Made by a program: the position numbers and the translations under genes
Notes under the pieces: generated by a model
Told to the model about the DNA's origin: nothing
The model's input: the letters and a program-made list of their open reading frames with translations, nothing else
The model's database searches: none
DNA from: Phormidesmis sp963789215
GTDB taxonomy: Bacteria; Cyanobacteriota; Cyanobacteriia; Phormidesmidales; Phormidesmidaceae
Direction of reading: 5' to 3'
Assembly (NCBI GenBank): GCA_963789215.1
Contig: CAWBJY010000013.1
Coordinates: 186,001 to 250,000 of the forward strand
DNA length: 64,000 nucleotides
In this document: positions 54,770 through 62,768 of the stretch, piece by piece
How the letters are laid out: the number at the start of each line of letters is the position of its first letter
Numbering within the stretch: position 1 is the stretch's first letter

Positions 54770-55489
54770 ATGCAACTTAACTTGAAGACACTCTCTTTTA
54801 GCCTCCTGACAGCAGCCGCACTAGTAATGGCACCGCTCGCGCTGATGAAATCTGCAAATGCCGATGGCGGCGGTTCAAAATTTGAACAGCTCGATCTTAC
54901 AGACGCACAATCCTCTCAAATTGAAGCGATTCGCACGGAGACTAAAAGCCAAATCGAAGCCCTGCTAACGCCTGAACAGCGCACTGCTTTGGGAGAAGGT
55001 GAAATGAATCGCGGCGGCTTGCGATCGCTCGATCTCACCGATGAACAGCACGACCAAATTCATACCATTAAGGACAGCTCTCGCGAGCAGATTAATGCAG
55101 TGCTCACCACAGAGCAGCAGCAGGAGCTAGCGGCAGCACGGGCAGAGGGTAGCGGCAGAGGCGAAGGCAAAGGACGCCGCTTTGAAGCCCTCAACCTGAC
55201 GGATGACCAATCTGCTCAAATCGAAGCGATTCGCACGCAGACTAAAAGCCAAATGGAGGCTTTACTCACGCCCGAGCAGCAGGCTACCTTAGGCGAAGGT
55301 GACGGCGGGCGCAGAGGCTTTCGCAATCTCGACTTGACCGACGAGCAGCGTCAGCAAATGCGAGCCATTCACGAGGCTTCTCACGAGCAGATTAACGCAG
55401 TGCTCACCCCTGAGCAGCGTCAGCAGCTGCCAGAGCGCCCAGAAGGTCGTGGAGGCATGTCACAGACCGATCAACAGACCGATCAGTAG
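54770..55489 (+). CDS. Spy/CpxP-like periplasmic protein with internal duplication
   Basis: The signal peptide (KTLSFSLLTAAALVMAPLALM) is followed by a mature part with four LTxxQ motifs: LDLTDAQSSQIEAIR, LDLTDEQHDQIHTIK, LNLTDDQSAQIEAIR and LDLTDEQRQQMRAIH. The two halves (about 31-125 and 126-220) are near copies, with alternating EALLTPEQ and NAVL(T)PEQ. LTxxQ proteins are periplasmic chaperones and sensors (Spy, CpxP, ZraP). It is divergent from a two-component pair, 238 bp away, so it is the probable regulon member. TTG 54758 is possible but ATG 54770 starts the signal peptide properly. Confidence 0.85.
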   Translation: MQLNLKTLSFSLLTAAALVMAPLALMKSANADGGGSKFEQLDLTDAQSSQIEAIRTETKSQIEALLTPEQRTALGEGEMNRGGLRSLDLTDEQHDQIHTIKDSSREQINAVLTTEQQQELAAARAEGSGRGEGKGRRFEALNLTDDQSAQIEAIRTQTKSQMEALLTPEQQATLGEGDGGRRGFRNLDLTDEQRQQMRAIHEASHEQINAVLTPEQRQQLPERPEGRGGMSQTDQQTDQ

Positions 55490-55499
55490 ATATTAGACG

Positions 55500-55558
55500 C
55501 CCGTTTTACGAAACAACGGGTATTACATCTTCAACTTTCTTCTGGGAGTTGAAGGTGT
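55500..55558 (+). terminator. Two hairpins downstream of the Spy-like gene
   Basis: CCCGTT/AACGGG (55500-55505, 55515-55520) and ACATCTTCAACT/AGTTGAAGGTGT (55525-55536, 55547-55558; 11 of 12 canonical, one G-U). No U-tract follows directly. Confidence 0.55.
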
Positions 55559-55642
55559 AGACTCTGCTCCCTAGCTGTTGTTTCTATAATTTCTACAAAT
55601 TGTTGTTTGATTATCTAGCCCCAAGACAAAAAGACAAGCACC

Positions 55643-56434
55643 GTGAATAAAAAGTACGTTTCAAGAATGTCATCTATTCCTAGCGTTAAGCGCCGCGAAG
55701 TGCTGGGCTTTATCGGTTCCGCCGCTGTTGTAACGCTATTAGGATGCCAGCGTGAGCAATCATCTATCGCCGCTGCATCAGCAGAACCCTCCACTCAGAC
55801 CACTGTAGAAACCGCAACAGAAACAACTGCCGATTTGCCTGCCTGCGTCGTCAGCCCTCAGCAAACAGAAGGCCCCTATTTTGTAGAAGAAGCGCTAAAC
55901 CGCTCTGACATTCGCTCCGATCCTTCAAACGGTACTGTGAGAGCGGGCGTGCCTTTGCGGCTGAAACTTCGAGTTTCTCAAGTCAGTGCAGGCGCTTGCA
56001 TTCCTTTGGAAGGGGCCGTTGTCGATCTCTGGCACTGCGATGCAGAAGGCGTCTATTCGGATGTGATTGACCGAGGGTTTAGCACAGTCGGTCAAAAGTT
56101 TTTACGCGGCTCTCAAATTACGGGAGCCGATGGCACAGTTGAATTTGTCACGATTTATCCCGGCTGGTATCGCGGTCGGGCCGTTCACGCTCACTTTAAA
56201 ATTCGCAACAACACTGACCCACAGGGCTATGAGTTTACCTCGCAGCTTTATTTTGACGATGCGTTGAGCGATCGCGTTCACGCACAGGCTCCTTACAGTA
56301 GTAAAGGGCAGCGGGACATGCGGAATGCGAGCGATCGCATCTATCAAAACGGTGGCGAGCAGCTCACTCTCCAGCTTACTGAAGCTGAGGGTGGCTATAC
56401 AGGCACCTTTGATATTGGGTTAGAGATTGCTTAG
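55643..56434 (+). CDS. Intradiol ring-cleavage dioxygenase, lipoprotein
   Basis: The 263-aa protein has a KRREVLGF twin-arginine-like segment and lipobox VTLLGC, so it is probably exported and lipid-anchored. The domain resembles protocatechuate 3,4-dioxygenase: QTEGPYFVEE, DLWHCDAEGVYSD, and the Fe ligands Tyr-His-His in YPGWYRGRAVHAHFKI, with the other Tyr in GVYSD. Substrate: catechol-like aromatics. GTG 55643 or ATG 55667 may start it. Periplasmic dioxygenases of this type are of uncertain physiological use in cyanobacteria. Confidence 0.9.
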   Translation: MNKKYVSRMSSIPSVKRREVLGFIGSAAVVTLLGCQREQSSIAAASAEPSTQTTVETATETTADLPACVVSPQQTEGPYFVEEALNRSDIRSDPSNGTVRAGVPLRLKLRVSQVSAGACIPLEGAVVDLWHCDAEGVYSDVIDRGFSTVGQKFLRGSQITGADGTVEFVTIYPGWYRGRAVHAHFKIRNNTDPQGYEFTSQLYFDDALSDRVHAQAPYSSKGQRDMRNASDRIYQNGGEQLTLQLTEAEGGYTGTFDIGLEIA

Positions 56435-56498
56435 GAGTCAGTTGTTCGCAATCATCAAGCGTTCGGATGTCCAAGCGCGAACCTTTCCATCCAACTGC

Positions 56499-56888
56499 TC
56501 AGATAAATCGGTCGAGCGCCGCTTTTAAGGCTTCGACTTCGGCTTCGATATTGCCATCATCGACTGCCCGGGTAATACATTCACTCAGGTGCTCGTCTAA
56601 AATCAGTCGGGCCACTCGATCTAGGCCCCCTCGCACCGCAGCAAATTGAATTAGCACATCTGGACAGGGCCGGTCGTCTTGCACCATCGTTTTGATTCCG
56701 CGCAGATGTCCTTCAATCCGAGAGAGGCGGTTAACAATTCGCTTTTGTGACGCTTCGCTGTGGACGTGCTCGGTGCTGTGCTCGTGCTGATGGTCTTTAG
56801 CTGGAGGGCTGATAGGGCTTGCTAAAGATTCATGCGAGTGCAAATCGGAATCGTGCAAACTAGACGCGGGTTTTGAAGGAAGGGTCAC
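56499..56888 (-). CDS. CsoR/RcnR-family metal sensor, InrS-like
   Basis: The 129-aa regulator begins with a His-rich extension (eight His in residues 12-43), then the CsoR fold (QKRIVNRLSRIEGHLRGIKTMVQDDRPCPDVLIQFAAVRGGLDRVARLILDEHLSECI). His43, Cys75, His100 and Cys104 have exactly the spacing of the nickel ligands I recall for InrS of Synechocystis (His21, Cys53, His78, Cys82). The GTG start overlaps the cbiO stop by 4 bp (GTGA), so it is translationally coupled to the nickel/cobalt transporter. Confidence 0.9.
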   Translation of the reverse strand: MTLPSKPASSLHDSDLHSHESLASPISPPAKDHQHEHSTEHVHSEASQKRIVNRLSRIEGHLRGIKTMVQDDRPCPDVLIQFAAVRGGLDRVARLILDEHLSECITRAVDDGNIEAEVEALKAALDRFI

Positions 56889-57724
56889 TGAGCAACTTTG
56901 AATGAAGAAACAAGCGGATTCTCTGGTAGCGTAGCGCTAATGACGGGTGGCGGCGAGGTATCTGGCGCATGTTCGAGCTGGCAATAGGGGCGAGCGTAAC
57001 AAAGCGGCGGCTCTAGTGAATGCTGACGCAGAAATTCTGGGTTGTTCAATACCTGTTCGGTGGGGCCAGAAAAAACCACGCTACCCTGGCCTAAAACGAT
57101 GGTAGAACTGCATAGTTCTAGAACCATGTCTAGATCGTGAGTGGCAATAAGCTGCGTGAGCGGTAGGCGTTGCAATAGCTCAATAAGCTGCCGACGAGAG
57201 GCCGGATCGAGCTGGGCTGAGGGTTCGTCGAGGACAAGGACTTGCGGCTGCATAGCGAGTACACCGGCGATGGCGACTCGCTTTTTCTCTCCGCCTGAGA
57301 GGTTGCTAGCGGCGCGTTCGGCATAGTGATCAAAGTCTAGTCCAACGGCTGCCATTGACTGCTTTATCCGGTCGGTAAGGACAGGTTCTACAATGCCTTG
57401 GTTGAGCGGGCCGAAGGCGATATCTTCCCATACGGTTGGCATGAATAGCTGATCGTCTGGGTTTTGAAAAACGATGCCTACAAAGTTGCGAATTTGAGTG
57501 AGGGTTTCGGGCGCGATCGCCTGCTCGCCCACTACGATGCGTCCTTGCTGGGTGGGCAAAATTCCATTCAGGTGCCGCAGCAGGGTTGATTTGCCTGAGC
57601 CGTTGGCTCCGATCAGGGCGACTCGTTCGGTGGCTTTAATTTCAATATTAATCTCACGTAGGGCTTGAGTGCCGTCTCCATAGGCATAGCTCAAGTTGGT
57701 AACGGAGATAGGATTATGGTGCAT
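56885..57724 (-). CDS. cbiO: Nickel/cobalt ECF transporter ATPase CbiO/NikO
   Basis: The 279-aa ATPase has Walker A ALIGANGSGKSTLLRHLNG, Q-loop VFQNPDDQLFMPTV, signature NLSGGEKKRVAIAGVLAMQPQVLVLDEPSAQLD and H-loop IATHDLDM. It energises uptake with CbiQ and CbiM. It lies 47 bp after cbiQ and overlaps the sensor gene. The ~50-residue C-terminal tail is Pro-rich. Confidence 0.96.
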   Translation of the reverse strand: MHHNPISVTNLSYAYGDGTQALREINIEIKATERVALIGANGSGKSTLLRHLNGILPTQQGRIVVGEQAIAPETLTQIRNFVGIVFQNPDDQLFMPTVWEDIAFGPLNQGIVEPVLTDRIKQSMAAVGLDFDHYAERAASNLSGGEKKRVAIAGVLAMQPQVLVLDEPSAQLDPASRRQLIELLQRLPLTQLIATHDLDMVLELCSSTIVLGQGSVVFSGPTEQVLNNPEFLRQHSLEPPLCYARPYCQLEHAPDTSPPPVISATLPENPLVSSFKVAQ

Positions 57725-57771
57725 GAATACCTGTTTGTCTGGGAGCTTTTGTTGGGTGTTTTATTAGGGGC

Positions 57772-58572
57772 TTATGATAGCTGTGATAAAAACCTTGGCA
57801 GGTAAAGGGCTTGTCCAAGTATGGCTATTATGGCGATCGCACTTAGCATAACAACATCTCTAGTCCCGCCCATCGGCAAGTCTCTAATATGCGGGATGCC
57901 GGTGTACCCTCGCGATAGCATCGCCTGATGAACCCGCTCGCCTCGCTCGTAGGTGCGGATAAACAAAGCGCCAAACATATTGCCAATGACAGACCTTTGT
58001 CGCCGTCTAGCAGCGACTGCTAGATTCCGCGAGGCCGCCGCCTGACGCATTGCCTTCAGCTCGTCGATCAAAATGCCGACATAGCGGTACATAGAGGCCA
58101 AAATGGCCACCAACAGCGGTGGTACCCGGAGCTGAACTAAAGACTGAAGTAAAGCAGGAATTGGCGTAGTCAGCGTGAGCAGGTTTAGCACAAGCAGACA
58201 GAGCACCGCCTTGAGGGTGACGCTGCCTAATACGATGAGTCCTTCAGTGGTAATTCGCAATAGGCCCCACTGCCACACCACTTCGCCGCCATCGTGAAAC
58301 AACGTGCCCAGCAAGACGGTGGCAATAAAGGCAAACTCAACCGCGACTCTTTTTAAAAGCACCAGCCAAGTAATGCGGCTAATCAGCATTAGACCCAGTA
58401 GCACTGCGCTATAAACTGCCCAAGTCCACCAGTGGGCGTTAGGCGTGAAAGCGATCGCCATGACCAGCAGCGCCGCGCACAAAACCCGAGTACGCGGCGC
58501 CAAGGTTTGCCAAAAAGTCGCCTTTTGACTGTCGATATCAAAGCGGAAGCCGCCGATGTGCAGTAGAACCAT
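57772..58572 (-). CDS. cbiQ: Nickel/cobalt ECF transporter T component CbiQ/NikQ
   Basis: The 266-aa membrane protein has about five spans and the two coupling-helix motifs, around AAASRN and AMLSRGYTG, that contact the ATPase. Opening: FDIDSQKATFWQTLAPRTRVL. It is 43 bp after the PDGLE gene and part of the operon. Confidence 0.95.
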   Translation of the reverse strand: MVLLHIGGFRFDIDSQKATFWQTLAPRTRVLCAALLVMAIAFTPNAHWWTWAVYSAVLLGLMLISRITWLVLLKRVAVEFAFIATVLLGTLFHDGGEVVWQWGLLRITTEGLIVLGSVTLKAVLCLLVLNLLTLTTPIPALLQSLVQLRVPPLLVAILASMYRYVGILIDELKAMRQAAASRNLAVAARRRQRSVIGNMFGALFIRTYERGERVHQAMLSRGYTGIPHIRDLPMGGTRDVVMLSAIAIIAILGQALYLPRFLSQLS

Positions 58573-58615
58573 CTAATAGCGCTGTGATGTTAAAAGAGGA
58601 AATATAGTCGAGTCA

Positions 58616-58984
58616 CTAATCGCGGGTTTCGTACTCATCGACTCGCGTATCAGACGAGGGGCCAGGTTTGCGAATAAGTAGCTTGCCAGCGACCCAGGCC
58701 ACGCCAAACGCAGCCAGTGCGCCCACTATGCCCGCTACGGGTGTAGCGACTACAGCGGGTGCGCCTTTAAGCGCGTAGCCATCGAAAACGGCAGCAAAGG
58801 GCAGCTTTTGAGCCAGCGGTTCGGGGTGCGCTCTGTCGATAAATCCTAAATCCTCTGCGACTCGCTCTAACCCGTCTGGATTGGAGCTAGCGAAGGGCGA
58901 AACCACAGCGGCAATAATCAGCGCTACGCCCAACCCAATCAGAAAGAACTTGCCATACTGCATCTGAGAAGAACGGTTGCTCAT
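58616..58984 (-). CDS. PDGLE-domain NikN/CbiN-like subunit
   Basis: The 122-aa membrane protein has two spans (FFLIGLGVALIIAAVVSPF and APAVVATPVAGIVGALAAFGVAWVAGKLL) and the diagnostic NPDGLERVAEDLGF motif. In NikMN(Q)O systems this subunit assists NikM. It overlaps cbiM by 4 bp (ATGA). Confidence 0.93.
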   Translation of the reverse strand: MSNRSSQMQYGKFFLIGLGVALIIAAVVSPFASSNPDGLERVAEDLGFIDRAHPEPLAQKLPFAAVFDGYALKGAPAVVATPVAGIVGALAAFGVAWVAGKLLIRKPGPSSDTRVDEYETRD

Positions 58985-59736
58985 GTGTATTGATCTCTAG
59001 AGAGACGATCTTGACGTTTACGGGGTGGATCGAATAGCAAATCGGGACGGGTGCGCCAGACGTAGCTCACGGCTGCCACCGTAATCAGCGCCTCGCCAAT
59101 GCCGATGAGGGCATGCCAGCCTGCCATCGCGATTAGGGCAACGCCAGATGGAACGGTGCCGGAGATAGCCAGCATGATGGCTACGATGACAGCGGCGGCT
59201 TCTACGCTCACCCAGGCAGCGATCGCTAATCCAATCGCAGCGCCTGTCCAGCGATCGCGACCGATGGCAAAGCGAATTGCCCGGTAAAGGTAATAGCCGC
59301 CGAAGGTACCAATTAAGCCCATGACAAAAATGTTGGGGCCAAGGACGGTTATACCGCCGTCTTGAAAAAGTACGGCCTGCACAATAAAGACCGCGCTCAT
59401 TACCAGTGAGGCCGCCCAGGGGCCAAGCAGTGCGCCTGCTAACGTGCCGCCTAGTAAGTGCCCAGAGGTGCCGCCGGGGATGGGAAAGTTAATCATTTGA
59501 GCGGCGAAGATAAAGGCCGCACAAACGCCCATGAGGGAGACGGTGCGATCGCCGTATACGGACTCTACTTTTTTGAGCGAAATCGCAATGAAGACGACTG
59601 CGACAGCCCAGCCAAAGAGGCTAACAGGCAGGCTCAAAAAGCCGTCGGGAATGTGTAAGCCTAAAACAGGCGGGATGAGGGGATGTGACGAGCCGTTGAA
59701 GGTGATCGCCGACTGGAAGGTCCCTTGGAACAACAT
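58981..59736 (-). CDS. cbiM: Nickel/cobalt ECF substrate-binding component CbiM/NikM
   Basis: The ~250-aa protein has six spans, HIPDGFLSLPVSLFGWAVAVVF, NFPIPGGTSGHLLGGTLAGALLGPWAASLVMSAVFIVQAVLFQDGGITVLGPNIFVMG and GWHALIGIGEALIT. In NikM/CbiM the metal site uses His in HIPDGFL next to the N-terminal Met. Here a ~27-residue extension precedes Leu-His, so the usual Met-His N-terminus is absent unless a leader is cleaved. First gene of the operon. ATG 59736 is preferred to TTG 59742. Confidence 0.95.
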   Translation of the reverse strand: MLFQGTFQSAITFNGSSHPLIPPVLGLHIPDGFLSLPVSLFGWAVAVVFIAISLKKVESVYGDRTVSLMGVCAAFIFAAQMINFPIPGGTSGHLLGGTLAGALLGPWAASLVMSAVFIVQAVLFQDGGITVLGPNIFVMGLIGTFGGYYLYRAIRFAIGRDRWTGAAIGLAIAAWVSVEAAAVIVAIMLAISGTVPSGVALIAMAGWHALIGIGEALITVAAVSYVWRTRPDLLFDPPRKRQDRLSRDQYT

Positions 59737-59893
59737 AAACAATCGCTACAAACTAAGGGGCTAAGAAAGCAGTCGTTATTCTTAAAGGGTACTTATTAAT
59801 TATTGGCACTACGTCCGGCAGTCTGTATTTGGCGCAGTTTAAGTTACCGTAGCGCCATCAGTCACTCGAAACAATCCGGGGGGAGGGGATATT

Positions 59894-60055
59894 GTGTTAT
59901 TCGCAGTGTTGCTATTCGCAGTGTTTTCGGCACCGGCCCAGGCTCACAAAATAGAGAGCGGCGCAGGCGGCGGATATTTTTCAGGGTTGTTGCATCCGGT
60001 CCTAGGGCTCGACCATTTCTTAGCGGTGGTTAGCGTGGGACTTTTAAGCGCTTAA
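59894..60055 (+). pseudogene. Truncated HupE/UreJ nickel permease gene
   Basis: GTG 59894, after an AGGGG ribosome-binding site, opens 53 codons: a signal-like stretch (LFAVLLFAVFSAPAQAHK) and the HupE motif HPVLGLDHFLAVVSVGLLSA, then TAA. HupE/UreJ proteins have about 190 residues and six spans, so three quarters are missing. The neighbouring convergent helicase-like gene ends 14 bp later. It may be a relic of deletion, left divergent from the nickel operon. Confidence 0.7.
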
Positions 60056-60068
60056 ATAGGCGGAAAAG

Positions 60069-62228
60069 CTATCTGGAGCCTGCCGACGACATTGCCCCTA
60101 ACGAGTCCTCAATCGGCTTAGCCGCACCTACTAAAGAGAGTAGCGGTCCCATTTGCTCCTGTCCCGTTAGCGCCAAATCGCTGTGGCACAGAAAGACACG
60201 CTCTCTCGTCCGGCCCAGCAAGTCCCGCAAGGTTCGACTCAGCTGAGCTTCGTTTGCCACTTCAGTTTCGGCCAACGTGATAGGTTTGCCCTGCCAATTC
60301 TGTCTAAAAATAGGTGCCCCAAACATTTCGCCGCTGCTCATGCCCCAAAGCGGCGAACCCGCATCTAGCCAAAACTGCCAGCGGTGACTCAGACGCTGAG
60401 CGCGATATTGGTAGATAGTGGACAGTGTGACGCCTTGGCGCTCCGTAGAAAGTGGCTTGACAGGATATGGATTCGCAGAAACAGTGCCCTTTTGCAAAAG
60501 TTGGATAAATCGGCCTACGTCGCTATCTGATTTGTCCGGACTAGATTGGTCTGCGGGCGCTGCGTAGAGACGAACACGATTTTCGACTTCCCAAAAATAT
60601 TGGGCGGTTTCCATCAGTTCGCGCAGGGTGGCGAGCTGATCGTAGGGCAGGTGATTCCCGCGCCAGAGAAAGTCTTGAACGATGCGATCGATGGTGATGA
60701 CTGGGCTAGAGGTTAAGCGCTGTCGGCGAAGCTGCTTTTGATCTTCTATCCATTTCAGTATTCTGCCGTAGGCACTGACGGCCTGGTGTCCGAGGCGATC
60801 CCAGCGGTCGAAGGTTTCGGCGGGCAGCAGGTGTGGATTTTCGACTTGAGTCACAAAGCAGGTATCGGCAATCAGTTCGGCGCGAACCGGGTCGATGGCA
60901 ACCAGGTCGAACCAGGGAATAGCAGCAGGGGCGATAGACTGGGACGCTTGGGTATTTGGCCGGAGCTGAGCGGAGAGTCCTGAGAGGCTTTGGCTAAGCA
61001 CGACTAGCATTTCAGCGATCGCATCCTGGTCGACCAATCTTCCCAACCCTGGATAAATCAGCGCCAGCAAAGAGAGCAACGCTCGCACCATCGGCGAACT
61101 GATCAGTGGGCGCTGATCGTTGAGCGACTCGATGGTAATGCCTCGATTGCCCAAAATCTCGATCAGACTGTAGCGGCCAATCGCATCAAGGCCGGGGCCA
61201 ATAACCGCAACTTCGTGAGGCTTTGCCTGCCCCGTTTCAATTGCAAAGGCGATCGCCTCCGCCGTTGTTCGCAGCATGTGGCCGCGCGAAGTTTCTTGAA
61301 TAAGCGAAACCTGTTCGGGCAGCTCGGGCATGGCCAGCGGGTCTTCTACCCAGTCGGCAAAACGGTTGCCATACATGCCTAGCGAGTCTTTTTGCGGAAT
61401 GGCAAGCTCTAGCGTCTTTTCACACTGGTTTGCCAGCGGTCTTAGGGCGTCGGGATCTGCGCCGAGGCCGAGCCGGATTTTACCCTGCGGATTAAACGTA
61501 AATAGGCAAGGACGCTGAGCGCTGAGGAAAACTGAAAACAGAGGATGGGCGATCGCTGGGTATTCATCTACATCATCTGCCAGCAAACCGCTAAATCTCG
61601 ATAGCAGCTGGGCCTGATACGCCTCCATCGGCAACAGGTGCCGCCAGTAGAGCGTGCTCATAATTCCGTAAGTTAGCAGTCCTCGCTCTAGACACCAACT
61701 TTGCCATTCGCTCAGGGCTTTACCCACGGTTTCCCAGAGAGCAGCGGGCGCGAGTGAACCGGGCATTCCCGCCTTCAATCGGCTAGAAATATCTTCTAAC
61801 GGAATGCAGCCCTGGGCGGCTAGCTGCAAAAAATCCAGGCTGCGACGCACCATCCGCGGCTCTCGCCAGCCATCTACCTGGAGCGTGGCATCATCAAGGC
61901 GCGATCGCCATAGCTGAGTGGCTAATGTCTGCTCATTTTCGGGTCGCAGCTTCAAAGGAAACTGTGCCTTTAGCCCCATCGACTGAACAAGTAAAGGCCA
62001 AAAGAGAATAACCTCGTCCTGAACGAAGCCTGCGGGAGTTGTTGTCAAGGTAGCGGTGCGATCGCTCAACTCATCGGATAGCCGATTGGCCAGCAGTATG
62101 CGATTGTCGCCATTCGCAGCAAACACGATGAACGGATGACGCTGGGCAGCTCCTGTATTTTGGGCAAAGGTGATGAGCTGCTGCGTCTTGCCACTGCGAG
62201 TCGGACCAGATACCCAGAAGGATGCCAT
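60069..62228 (-). CDS. SF1 (UvrD/AddB-like) helicase-like ATPase
   Basis: The 719-aa protein has Walker A WVSGPTRSGKTQQLITFAQ at the very N-terminus, ADDVDEYPA (Walker B-like, near 217), and late UvrD-like motifs GVTLSTIYQYRAQRLSHRWQFWLDAGS and LLGRTRERVFLCHSDL (motif VI). The regions are more diverged than in true UvrD, closer to AddB/RecC-like subunits or the protein PGAP calls recombinase family protein in cyanobacteria. Helicase activity is uncertain. No AddA/RecB partner is nearby. Confidence 0.75.
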   Translation of the reverse strand: MASFWVSGPTRSGKTQQLITFAQNTGAAQRHPFIVFAANGDNRILLANRLSDELSDRTATLTTTPAGFVQDEVILFWPLLVQSMGLKAQFPLKLRPENEQTLATQLWRSRLDDATLQVDGWREPRMVRRSLDFLQLAAQGCIPLEDISSRLKAGMPGSLAPAALWETVGKALSEWQSWCLERGLLTYGIMSTLYWRHLLPMEAYQAQLLSRFSGLLADDVDEYPAIAHPLFSVFLSAQRPCLFTFNPQGKIRLGLGADPDALRPLANQCEKTLELAIPQKDSLGMYGNRFADWVEDPLAMPELPEQVSLIQETSRGHMLRTTAEAIAFAIETGQAKPHEVAVIGPGLDAIGRYSLIEILGNRGITIESLNDQRPLISSPMVRALLSLLALIYPGLGRLVDQDAIAEMLVVLSQSLSGLSAQLRPNTQASQSIAPAAIPWFDLVAIDPVRAELIADTCFVTQVENPHLLPAETFDRWDRLGHQAVSAYGRILKWIEDQKQLRRQRLTSSPVITIDRIVQDFLWRGNHLPYDQLATLRELMETAQYFWEVENRVRLYAAPADQSSPDKSDSDVGRFIQLLQKGTVSANPYPVKPLSTERQGVTLSTIYQYRAQRLSHRWQFWLDAGSPLWGMSSGEMFGAPIFRQNWQGKPITLAETEVANEAQLSRTLRDLLGRTRERVFLCHSDLALTGQEQMGPLLSLVGAAKPIEDSLGAMSSAGSR

Positions 62229-62374
62229 TCTAATACTGATACATTTGCACTCTTCATTCTATGCCAATACTCAAGCGGCGGATTGAAGTGGATCAACCCC
62301 CATTCGGATGCTCAATCTGAAAGCCCATGAATGATGTACAGATAGGAACCGCGCAAGTAGAAACCGCGCAAGAC

Positions 62375-62406
62375 AAAAAGCCCACCAAATGAATGATGGG
62401 CTTTTT
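62375..62406 (-). terminator. Intrinsic terminator of psb34
   Basis: AAAAAGCCCA...UGGGCUUUUU hairpin (arms at 62375-62384 and 62397-62406), 25 bp after the psb34 stop. It would work on both strands. Confidence 0.85.
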
Positions 62407-62431
62407 ATCAAAATATTATGTGGTGCGTTGA

Positions 62432-62602
62432 CTAAGAAACGACAGCGGCGATCGCAAACAACCCAACGACTAAGCTTGCAGCAACGCTACCCAAAATAAT
62501 GTAGTTGCGCTTCTCTTTGCCCGTTGGCTCTTCTGCCTCGTACATTTTAGGTTCGACGGCGAAGTTGTTCATCAAACCAGATTCATCTTCTGTGTAACGC
62601 AT
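62432..62602 (-). CDS. psb34: Psb34 / ssl1498-family photosystem II assembly protein
   Basis: The 56-aa protein starts MRYTEDESGLMNNFAVEPKMYE, then PTGKEKRNYIILGSVAASLV and VGLFAIAAVVS: a short soluble N-half and one membrane span. This matches the ssl1498/Psb34 family (MRYTxxxGGxLNNFAxEPKxY; EKRNYxxLG), a light-harvesting-like protein of PSII assembly. It is too short for usual length filters. It has its own terminator. Confidence 0.93.
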   Translation of the reverse strand: MRYTEDESGLMNNFAVEPKMYEAEEPTGKEKRNYIILGSVAASLVVGLFAIAAVVS

Positions 62603-62768
62603 TTAATATTGCCTCTTTTATATTTGTAAATTTATATTAACAAAGCTTGCAAGACTTTACCAGTGCCTGAGGAAAATTTAAGCGCTATTTCTGCCAAAGG
62701 AAAGATATCCGTTCTTTGATATCTGCTCTCTAAAGACGGTTCTCTAAAGGCGGTTCTCTAAAGGCGGT

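Noticed and set aside
59743..59893. Possible cobalamin or NiCo riboswitch between cbiM and hupE fragment
   Set aside because: No B12-box or NiCo core could be matched by eye; a covariance-model search would be decisive.
59803..60033. 76-aa plus-strand ORF near the HupE fragment
   Set aside because: The HupE motif is in a different frame (GTG 59894), which has the ribosome-binding site and the homology.
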